From Burkholderia sp. GAS332 (GTDB lineage: Bacteria; Pseudomonadota; Gammaproteobacteria; Burkholderiales; Burkholderiaceae), in the NCBI GenBank assembly GCA_900142905.1, contig FSRV01000001.1, forward strand, positions 1,488,001 through 1,552,000: DNA of 64,000 bases. Reading direction: 5' to 3'. This document shows positions 53,886 through 61,111 of the stretch, piece by piece (within the stretch, counting starts at the first letter, position 1; each line of letters starts with the position of its first letter). The notes beneath the pieces are model-generated. The model was not told where the DNA came from. It made no database searches and saw only the letters and a list, made by a program, of their open reading frames with translations. The translations under genes and the position numbers were made by a program.

Positions 53886-56057
53886 ATGCGACGGGTACGT
53901 TCAAAGCTCAATCAGAAACCGCTGACGCAGTTCGTTCTTGCGACGCTCTGCGCCGCCGGAGCACAGATCTCGCATGCGCAGGCAACCGGCGACCTCGGCT
54001 CGGTGCAAAGCACGGCCGTGTCGTCGTCGGATAACAGTACGTCCACCGCAAAGAACACCCAGTCGGCGCCGGCCCAGGCACCCTCGCAGGGTTCGCTCAC
54101 GGCCAGCGAGCCGAAATCGATCATCAGCCAGCACTATATCCAGAACAACACGGCGCCCACCTCAAACTACAGCGACATCGTCCAGATCGCCCCTAGCGTG
54201 TCGAATATCGACCCGAACGGTGCGGGTTTGATGGAATCGCAGAGTCTCTCGATTCGAGGATTCCAGGACGGTCAGTACAACGTGACATTCGATGGCATCC
54301 CGTTTGGCGATTCCAACGACTTCACGCATCACTCGACTTCGTTCTTCTCGAACCAGGTGATCGGCAACATCGCGATTGACCGGGGTCCGGGCGACGCCTC
54401 GCAGATCGGCTTTGCGACGTTTGGCGGCACGATCGGCATCGACTCGAAAGATCCATCGCTTACGCCCGCATTTTCCGTACTCGGGTCGTACGGCAGCTAC
54501 AACACGTGGCTTGCGGGCGCGGAGTTGAACACGGGTGACATGCAGCAGTGGGGCGATGCTCGCGCCATGGTCGGATACACGCAGGCTGGCAGCGACGGCT
54601 ACCTGACGGATTCCGCACAGCGCCGCCAGAACGTTTACTTCAAGCTCGAAAAACCGCTCGGCGACAATACGTTAATCACCGTCTTCGCCACCTACAACAA
54701 TATTCACCAGAACGTGCCGGTTGGCGCAACGGCCGCACAGATTCAGGCCAATGGCCCGAACTTCGGCTTGAACAACGATCCGACCAGCCAGGCCTTTTAT
54801 GGCTACAACGTCGACCTGATCAACACCGACTTCGAGTACATCGACGTTAAAACCAAGGTCGCCCAGTGGGTCATCAATAACAAGCTGTACACGTACGGTT
54901 ACTACCATAACGGCTTTAACGGACTCGATCCGAACGGTGAAACGCCGAACGGCACGAGTCTCGGCGCGAATAACGTGCCGGGCCAGGAGATGAACAACAA
55001 TTACCGCGCATGGGGCGACGTGCTCACCGCCGAACGGAAGATCGGTCCGGGCACGCTGCAGATGGGCGCGTGGATCACGCATCAGTCCAACTTCCGCGAC
55101 AACTTCAACGTCGACGACTCGTTGAATTTTGCTTTCCTGTCGCAGAACTTCACGATGAACGACACGTTGCTGACGTTCGAGCCGTACCTGCAATACGCGT
55201 TGGAGCTCCCCTATGGCGTGACGCTGACGCCCGGGCTGAAGTATGTATCGTTCAATCGACAAATCGATTCGCCCATGAACCAGAAGTCGGGTGGTCCTGT
55301 GGACTATGGCCATACGTGGACGAAGGTTCTGCCGTCGCTCACGTTGCATGAACAGATTGCCCCGGACTGGAGCGCCTATATGCAGTACGCGCAAGGGTTT
55401 CTGGCGCCGAACCTGAATGTGTTCTACGTCCAGAACCCATCGGTCTCGGGCCAGCCGGACCCGGAGCAGACGGATAACTACCAGATCGGCACGACCTACA
55501 AGACCAACCGCCTGACGGTGTCGGCTGACCTCTACTACATCAACTTCCGCAACGCGGTGACGAGTCGCACGGTAGGCGACAACACGGTCTTCGCCAACGC
55601 CGGCGGTGCGGTGTACAAGGGCTTCGAGTCCGAAGCGACGTTCTCGGTTGGCGAAGGCTTCAGCCTTTACGCGAATCTGACGTTCAACTCGGCCAAGCAG
55701 AAGAGCACCGGTGACTGGATGCCTAACGCGCCCCAGCAAACCGCCGCAGCCGGCGTGCTGTACGAGCGCGGTCCGCTGACCGGTTCGCTCATCACGAAAT
55801 TTGTCGGTCACCAGTTCGGCGACACGGGCGACACCCAGCCGATTGGTGGCTTCACGGTGACCAATTTCTCGGCCGCCTACACGATCAGGAACCTCGCGCC
55901 GTGGCTGCATAACACGCGTATTGGCTTCCAGATCGAGAACCTGTTCAACCGTACCAGCATCGATGCACTGGCGGGCTACACCGCTGCCGACAATACCCCG
56001 CTGTACTGGACGATCCCGGGGCGCGCGTTTATCGGCACCTTGTCCACCGACTTCTAA
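53886..56057 (+). CDS. TonB-dependent outer-membrane receptor
   Basis: 723 residues. A signal peptide (FVLATLCAAGAQISHAQA) is followed by a Ser/Thr-rich linker of about 50 residues. The plug domain (SDIVQIAPSVSNIDPNG, LSIRGFQDGQYNVTFDGIPFGD, NIAIDRGPGDASQIGFATFGGTIGI) and a 22-strand barrel follow, ending in a C-terminal Phe (GRAFIGTLSTDF). There is no STN signalling domain. The receptor is of the small-ligand or siderophore-like type, with substrate unknown. ATG at 53886 follows AAGGATGCATGAACC. First gene of a unit with exbB, exbD and tonB directly downstream. Confidence 0.92.
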   Translation: MRRVRSKLNQKPLTQFVLATLCAAGAQISHAQATGDLGSVQSTAVSSSDNSTSTAKNTQSAPAQAPSQGSLTASEPKSIISQHYIQNNTAPTSNYSDIVQIAPSVSNIDPNGAGLMESQSLSIRGFQDGQYNVTFDGIPFGDSNDFTHHSTSFFSNQVIGNIAIDRGPGDASQIGFATFGGTIGIDSKDPSLTPAFSVLGSYGSYNTWLAGAELNTGDMQQWGDARAMVGYTQAGSDGYLTDSAQRRQNVYFKLEKPLGDNTLITVFATYNNIHQNVPVGATAAQIQANGPNFGLNNDPTSQAFYGYNVDLINTDFEYIDVKTKVAQWVINNKLYTYGYYHNGFNGLDPNGETPNGTSLGANNVPGQEMNNNYRAWGDVLTAERKIGPGTLQMGAWITHQSNFRDNFNVDDSLNFAFLSQNFTMNDTLLTFEPYLQYALELPYGVTLTPGLKYVSFNRQIDSPMNQKSGGPVDYGHTWTKVLPSLTLHEQIAPDWSAYMQYAQGFLAPNLNVFYVQNPSVSGQPDPEQTDNYQIGTTYKTNRLTVSADLYYINFRNAVTSRTVGDNTVFANAGGAVYKGFESEATFSVGEGFSLYANLTFNSAKQKSTGDWMPNAPQQTAAAGVLYERGPLTGSLITKFVGHQFGDTGDTQPIGGFTVTNFSAAYTIRNLAPWLHNTRIGFQIENLFNRTSIDALAGYTAADNTPLYWTIPGRAFIGTLSTDF

Positions 56058-56071
56058 GAGGAGTTTCACCC

Positions 56072-56761
56072 ATGACCGTCGACACTCTGTTGCACCTCGC
56101 GAACAATTCGGGCGGCGTCCTGTACGTCATCGCCGCCATGCTGTTCGTTGCCTTGACGATCATCATCGAGCGTAGCTGGTTTCTGCAGCGCGCCGCCAGC
56201 AGCAGCCGCGCGGCGCTCGATCAGATCGACCGCCTCGACCAGTTCAACGCCGCAACGCTGGGCGCCTGCGCTGAGCAGTTCCACTCGCTGCCTGCGGCTG
56301 CGTTATTCGCCACCGCCGGCCGTCTTGCCGGTCAGTCCTCGCGCGAGGAACTGAATGCGCGCCTCGAAGAAACGATCATGCGCGAAGCCCCGCGTATCGA
56401 CCGCTTTCTCTGGGTGCTCGACACCGTCGTCACGCTCGCGCCCTTGCTCGGCCTGTTTGGCACGATCGTCGGCATGTTCAACGCGTTTCAGGTGCTGTCC
56501 AATCCTGGCAACGCACCGACTCAGGTGACGGGCGGCGTCGCCGAAGCGCTGATCGCCACCGCCTCGGGGTTGTTTGTGGCGATGATCGGTCTGGTGTTTT
56601 TTAACGGCTTGCACAATCGGGTGAGGGGTGTCGTGCACCAGCTCGAAACGGTGAAGGTCGCGCTCGTGAACCGCCTGGCCGGAACGTCGCACGAAACCGC
56701 GAAGACCGTGCGCGAGGCGCCGCGCGCCGTAGTCGGAAAACTCGCGTCGCAGGGAGTGTGA
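56072..56761 (+). CDS. exbB: MotA/TolQ/ExbB-type proton channel
   Basis: 229 residues with three membrane helices (YVIAAMLFVALTIIIERS; TVVTLAPLLGLFGTIVGM; EALIATASGLFVAMIGLVFF). The LLGLFGTIVGM and ATASGLFVA segments are the family core lining the proton path. It works with ExbD to energise TonB. ATG follows AGAGGAGTTTCACCC, 14 bases after the receptor. Confidence 0.93.
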   Translation: MTVDTLLHLANNSGGVLYVIAAMLFVALTIIIERSWFLQRAASSSRAALDQIDRLDQFNAATLGACAEQFHSLPAAALFATAGRLAGQSSREELNARLEETIMREAPRIDRFLWVLDTVVTLAPLLGLFGTIVGMFNAFQVLSNPGNAPTQVTGGVAEALIATASGLFVAMIGLVFFNGLHNRVRGVVHQLETVKVALVNRLAGTSHETAKTVREAPRAVVGKLASQGV

Positions 56762-56763
56762 CG

Positions 56764-57162
56764 ATGAAGTATTTCGAAGCGCGCAAAGCTCGCATCGAGA
56801 TCATTCCGATGATCGACATCATGTTTTTTCTGCTGGTGTTCTTCATCATGATTACGCTGCACATGATTCCGAATGCCGGTTTGCGTACGCAATTGCCTTC
56901 GAGCACCACGACGCAGTCTTTGCCGCCGCCGAAGGTGACGGTGACGCTCGCGACCGACGGCAGCCTGTCCGTCGACGGCCGGACCTTGAGCCCCGCTGAA
57001 CTGACGTCGATGCTGGCGGCCCGAGCGGATGCGGCCCACACCGTCGTTACGATTGCCGGCTCGAAGCAGGCGCAGATCCAGAAGCTCGTCGCGGTCATGG
57101 ACGCCTGCCGTGCCGCGGGCGTGTCGCAGATCGCCCTGGCTGCACAACCGGTGGCGAACTGA
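56764..57162 (+). CDS. exbD: ExbD-type biopolymer transport protein
   Basis: 132 residues. One N-terminal helix with the essential Asp: IEIIPMIDIMFFLLVFFIM. A periplasmic domain follows (VTVTLATDGSLSVDG, VTIAGSKQAQIQKLVAVMDACRAAG). ATG 56764 follows GGGAGTGTGACG. A GTG two codons earlier overlaps the exbB stop and is also possible. Completes the ExbB-ExbD motor. Confidence 0.93.
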   Translation: MKYFEARKARIEIIPMIDIMFFLLVFFIMITLHMIPNAGLRTQLPSSTTTQSLPPPKVTVTLATDGSLSVDGRTLSPAELTSMLAARADAAHTVVTIAGSKQAQIQKLVAVMDACRAAGVSQIALAAQPVAN

Positions 57163-57163
57163 T

Positions 57164-57871
57164 ATGGCGACCGTACCGGCCACCGGCGACGTGCGGGAGC
57201 GCACGCGCCTGTTTCCTGCCGCGGGGCTCGCGTTGATCGCGGAAGTGCTGCTGCTCGGCGGTGCATTTGCGCTCCTCACACATCAGCCCCATGTGCCAGC
57301 CGAACCGGCTCCGACGCTGCTGACGCTGGCGTCACCGGTGCCGTCGCCAGCGCCGGCGCCCAAACCGGCCGTGGCGGCGCCTAAGCCCGAGGTGCCTCAG
57401 GTGCGGCCGGTTGTACCGGTGCATCGCGTTGCGCACGTGACGCCACCGAGGCCCACACCTGTCCCGGCACCGACACCAGCGGCGATGCCGGCGCCGGTGC
57501 TGCCGTCGGCAACGCCGACTGAGGCGCCGCCTGCGCCGCGCCCACCTCCGCCGCCCGCGCAGGCGCAGTTGCCGGCCGCGCCGACGGCCAGCTTCGAGGG
57601 CGCGCTGCGCGCGGCGATTCAGGCCGCGTTGCGGTATCCCGAGTCGGCCCGCATGGCGGGCATGTCCGGCCGCACACGGGTCGCGTTTCAGTACCGCGAC
57701 GGCGTGGTGTCCGACGCGAGCGTCGTGGTGTCGAGCGGTATCGGGCTGCTGGACCGCGCCGCGCTCGCGGCGGTGCGGGACGCGGCCTATCCCAGACCTG
57801 AGCCGGCCTTTGTCGGCAAAACGCTCTCGGAGCAATTGTGGGTCACGTTCAATCTGGACGCACACGAATAA
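57164..57871 (+). CDS. tonB: TonB energy transducer
   Basis: 235 residues. An N-terminal membrane anchor (GLALIAEVLLLGGAFALL), a Pro-rich spacer of about 100 residues (PVPSPAPAPKPAV, APRPPPPPAQAQLP) spanning the periplasm, and the C-terminal domain ALRYPESARMAGMSGRTRVAFQYRDG, which contains the usual YP motif. It transmits the motor's energy to the receptor encoded upstream. It begins one base after the exbD stop codon, so translation is coupled. Confidence 0.93.
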   Translation: MATVPATGDVRERTRLFPAAGLALIAEVLLLGGAFALLTHQPHVPAEPAPTLLTLASPVPSPAPAPKPAVAAPKPEVPQVRPVVPVHRVAHVTPPRPTPVPAPTPAAMPAPVLPSATPTEAPPAPRPPPPPAQAQLPAAPTASFEGALRAAIQAALRYPESARMAGMSGRTRVAFQYRDGVVSDASVVVSSGIGLLDRAALAAVRDAAYPRPEPAFVGKTLSEQLWVTFNLDAHE

Positions 57872-57987
57872 GCGCCACTCAGTCCTAACGATCCGCTTCA
57901 TGGCGTCACGCCTGTCGTGCCCGTCAGCCGGCCGGCATGGCATTGACCTGAAACATCGATAAACAGAATCAACCGGAGTCCGTTCAA

Positions 57988-59046
57988 GTGAAACGAAAAC
58001 ATGTCCTGCAATCGCTGATCGCCGCTGGCGTCGCCTCCGTGCTCGCCCTGGCTGCCGCGCATGCGGCAACCGGAGAACCGGCCACGCAGTTCGAAATCGC
58101 GAAACACTATGGCCTCGATGGCGCCGAGAACTGGGATTACGTTGCGTACGATCCGGTTCGCCATCATTTATTTGTGAGCCGGGATACCCATGTGCAGGTG
58201 ATCGATGCACGCACCGGCAAGCTGTTTGGCGAGATTGAGAACACCGACGGCGTGCACGGTTTTGCGTTCGTGCAGGATCGCAAACTCGGCTTCGTGACCA
58301 ATGGCCGAGCCAACACCATTACCGTCATTAATCTCGACACGCTGAAGGTCGTCGACACCATCAAGGCTGCGGGCCCGGACCCGGACGGCATCCTGTATGT
58401 GCCTGCACTGCACCGTGTGTACGTCAGCAATGGGCACGACAAGAGCGTGAGCGCGATCGACGTCGCGACACGCAAGGTAGTCGCGACGATGGCGGTGGGT
58501 GGCAAACCGGAGGCGCTTGCCGCGGACAACCACGGCCACGTCTTCGTTAATGTGGAAGACAGAGGCGAGATCGTCGAGATGGACGGTAAATCTTCCAGCG
58601 TTTTGGCGCACTGGTCGATTGCACCGTGCGAGGAGCCGACGGGACTTGCCATCGATACCACCAGCGAGCGTCTGTTCTCGGTTTGCGCCAACCAGCGCAT
58701 GGAGGTGGTCGACGCTGCTTCAGGCCACCCTGTAGCCGAGGTGCCGATCGGTGGCCATCCGGACGCAGCGGCCTTCGATCCCGCCTTGAAACTGGTGTTT
58801 AGCTCGAATGGCGCAGACGGCACGCTGACGGTCGTGCATGAAGACGATGCGGATCACTACGCCGTTGCGCAGAATCTGCCTACGCTGGAGGGCGCAAAGA
58901 CGATGACGCTCGACGCAAAGGGACACCGTTTGTATCTCGTTTCATCGAAGTTCGGCCCGGCTCCGGCTGCAACCGCCGACAATCCTCATCCCCGTCCGAG
59001 CGTCATTCCCGGCACGTTTGAAGTACTTGTAGCGCAGCGTAAGTAG
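57988..59046 (+). CDS. Periplasmic YVTN-type beta-propeller protein
   Basis: 352 residues from a GTG at 57988 (CGGAG upstream). Signal peptide (SLIAAGVASVLALAAAHA). Repeated blades follow, such as HHLFVSRDTHVQVIDARTGKL, split across NTITVINLDTLKVVDTI and HRVYVSNGHDKSVSAIDVAT. These are the YVTN/surface-layer repeats of seven-bladed propellers. No catalytic motif is seen. Found 116 bases after tonB, so it may belong to the same uptake unit as a ligand-handling protein. Confidence 0.85.
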   Translation: MKRKHVLQSLIAAGVASVLALAAAHAATGEPATQFEIAKHYGLDGAENWDYVAYDPVRHHLFVSRDTHVQVIDARTGKLFGEIENTDGVHGFAFVQDRKLGFVTNGRANTITVINLDTLKVVDTIKAAGPDPDGILYVPALHRVYVSNGHDKSVSAIDVATRKVVATMAVGGKPEALAADNHGHVFVNVEDRGEIVEMDGKSSSVLAHWSIAPCEEPTGLAIDTTSERLFSVCANQRMEVVDAASGHPVAEVPIGGHPDAAAFDPALKLVFSSNGADGTLTVVHEDDADHYAVAQNLPTLEGAKTMTLDAKGHRLYLVSSKFGPAPAATADNPHPRPSVIPGTFEVLVAQRK

Positions 59047-59216
59047 CTGAAGTTAATCACTAAGCATGGCTTATTAGATGCATGGCGAAGGTGAGAGACG
59101 AATGGGCATCAATTCGCGTTCGCCATGCTTGCAATGGGTAGCTCTTGAATTTGCGGTTTGCAATACCAGTAGCACATTCTCAATCCGATGTTGTTAACTC
59201 AATCCAAGAAACTATA

Positions 59217-60968
59217 ATGAATACGACCCTCAAGGCACTTCCTATCGCGGTTTTAATCTCTGTCATGTATGGCTGCGGCGGAGGTGTCCAGAATTCGCCG
59301 GGTTCGACTGCACCGCAAAGCGGCGCCAGCGCACCGCAAGGCAGCGCCAGCAGCACGCCGGCCACTTCTGCTTCGGTCAGTAACTACACACCTGGAAACC
59401 TGCTGGTCTCACGTACCGCCTACGATCCGGCTAACGTGGTAAGCGGCACGCTGCCGTATAACGCAACGCCTACCACCACTAATGCATCTCCCGTGACCGC
59501 GGTAACGCCCGGCACGTATCCGAATGTGTTTACCAACGACGCCAATGACGGCAACTTTGGCATCACGTCCGAGGCGTATCTCGATCAGTGGACACCGGGG
59601 GCGGGCAGTCCCTCGCAAACACTGGATATCACCGCGCAGGCTGCAAAAAACCAGGTGAAATTTGCCACCAGCTTTGCATCGAAGTCCGAGCTGGCGTTGA
59701 ATGTTTCGCTCGACCAGAAATCGCTGAGTTTTGTCGGCTACAACACGACGATTGATCAGTTGGATATCTCCAACTCCAATACGCCGGGCGTGGTGGACAC
59801 GACGAACACGGATATCGCGGCACCCACCTACCGGACAGTTGGTCAACTGACTTTTGCCAGCAACAGCCTGTCGTTTACGAATACCAATGCCTATGCGGGC
59901 AACAACGGCCGTGCGGCCGTGCTGGCCAACGGGATGTTTTACATCGTCGGTAATGCGGGCAATTCCGGCAAGAATCCGAAGCCGACAACAGCGCTACTCG
60001 ATATGTTGACGATGAATACCGGGGTGCAAAGCATCGCACCGGGTAGTTCGTGCGCGTTTTCCCAGGTTATCGGCGCATTCCAGTCCGGCACTGGCACGGG
60101 CACGTATGCTGCCGCACCGGCCGGAACCGCCTGTTCGTTGGCGGCGATGGGTTCGATTACCGGTGGCAGTTCGACGGGTGACCAGTTTGGTTTCACGATC
60201 GCAACGCTGCCGACAACACCGGCGACGGTAGCGGACAAAACGGGTAAGGATGAAAACCTGCGTGGCCTGTTCGTGGGTCCGGACGGCACGATGTATGTCT
60301 CGAAGGGCAGTGGCGGCAATGGGGTGAACACGGTGTACCAGGTGGGTGCCACAGGTGCGCTCGCCAACGGTGGCGTGTTGCCGCAAAACGCCCCGGTGAC
60401 GATCCTTCCCGGTTTCCCGACCGCATTGGCTACGAATCTGACGAATCTGACCTCGCCTGCCCAGGTGACCGGCACGGTCTATCCGTTCGGGATGTGGATT
60501 CCGTCCTCGAACCCGTCGATCATGTTCGTGACTGACGAAGGCGACGGTGTAGCGGGGGATCAGGTAAGCGGGAGTGGCGGCCTGTGGGTGTACCAGAAGC
60601 AGAGCGGTGTCTGGAAGCCGCTGACCAATCTGACGACGGGCCTGACCTTGGGTACGGCCTATACGGTGACGGACAGCACCGGTGTGTATGGGACCAAGGG
60701 GGCAAGCTATACGACCACACCGGATGGTCTGCGCAATATCACAGGGCAGGTCAATAGCGACGGTTCGTTCACGATCTATGCAGTGACGTCGACCATTGCC
60801 AACAGTCTTGGCACTGCTTTCGACGCGGGTGCTGACTCGAACCAACTGGTCAAGATCACGGTGACGGTCAACGGTTCAACGGTCACGTCCGGGAGCGGCT
60901 TCTCCGTCATGCAGACTGCGCCTTATGGACAGGCTCTGCGCGGCGTAGCGATTGTGCCGAACTCCTGA
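59217..60968 (+). CDS. Large lipoprotein, propeller-like, function unknown
   Basis: 583 residues. The signal sequence MNTTLKALPIAVLISVMYGC ends in a plausible lipobox, followed by a Gly/Ser/Ala-rich linker. The body is rich in Thr, Asn and Gly with propeller-like stretches (LRGLFVGPDGTMYVSKGSGG, GMWIPSSNPSIMFVTDEGDG, VYQKQSGVWKPLTNL). I do not recognise the family. ATG 59217 was chosen over 59145 because it starts the signal peptide. It may be a surface partner of the TonB receptor, but this is inferred only from position. Confidence 0.7.
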   Translation: MNTTLKALPIAVLISVMYGCGGGVQNSPGSTAPQSGASAPQGSASSTPATSASVSNYTPGNLLVSRTAYDPANVVSGTLPYNATPTTTNASPVTAVTPGTYPNVFTNDANDGNFGITSEAYLDQWTPGAGSPSQTLDITAQAAKNQVKFATSFASKSELALNVSLDQKSLSFVGYNTTIDQLDISNSNTPGVVDTTNTDIAAPTYRTVGQLTFASNSLSFTNTNAYAGNNGRAAVLANGMFYIVGNAGNSGKNPKPTTALLDMLTMNTGVQSIAPGSSCAFSQVIGAFQSGTGTGTYAAAPAGTACSLAAMGSITGGSSTGDQFGFTIATLPTTPATVADKTGKDENLRGLFVGPDGTMYVSKGSGGNGVNTVYQVGATGALANGGVLPQNAPVTILPGFPTALATNLTNLTSPAQVTGTVYPFGMWIPSSNPSIMFVTDEGDGVAGDQVSGSGGLWVYQKQSGVWKPLTNLTTGLTLGTAYTVTDSTGVYGTKGASYTTTPDGLRNITGQVNSDGSFTIYAVTSTIANSLGTAFDAGADSNQLVKITVTVNGSTVTSGSGFSVMQTAPYGQALRGVAIVPNS

Positions 60969-61054
60969 AGCAGATCATCGGCCGGCGTCGGAATACTGGA
61001 TGACTGTCCTGTCCTGGATTTTGCGTCGGCCGGCGCGTCTTGTCCGCTTTACGG

Positions 61055-61082
61055 AAACAGCCTGCCCAATGGCAGGCTGTTT
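61055..61082. terminator. Bidirectional terminator
   Basis: AAACAGCCTGCC-CAAT-GGCAGGCTGTTT is a perfect 12-bp stem with a 4-base loop. T-rich ends occur on both strands. It separates the convergent lipoprotein and oxidoreductase genes. Confidence 0.9.
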
Positions 61083-61111
61083 TCATTGGCGCGACCTGCG
61101 GCGATAGGAGG

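Noticed and set aside
54672..56069. 465-codon open frame antisense to the TonB receptor
   Set aside because: Arg/Val-rich composition without domains, and it lies wholly opposite a clear receptor gene. Long antisense frames are common in high-GC DNA.
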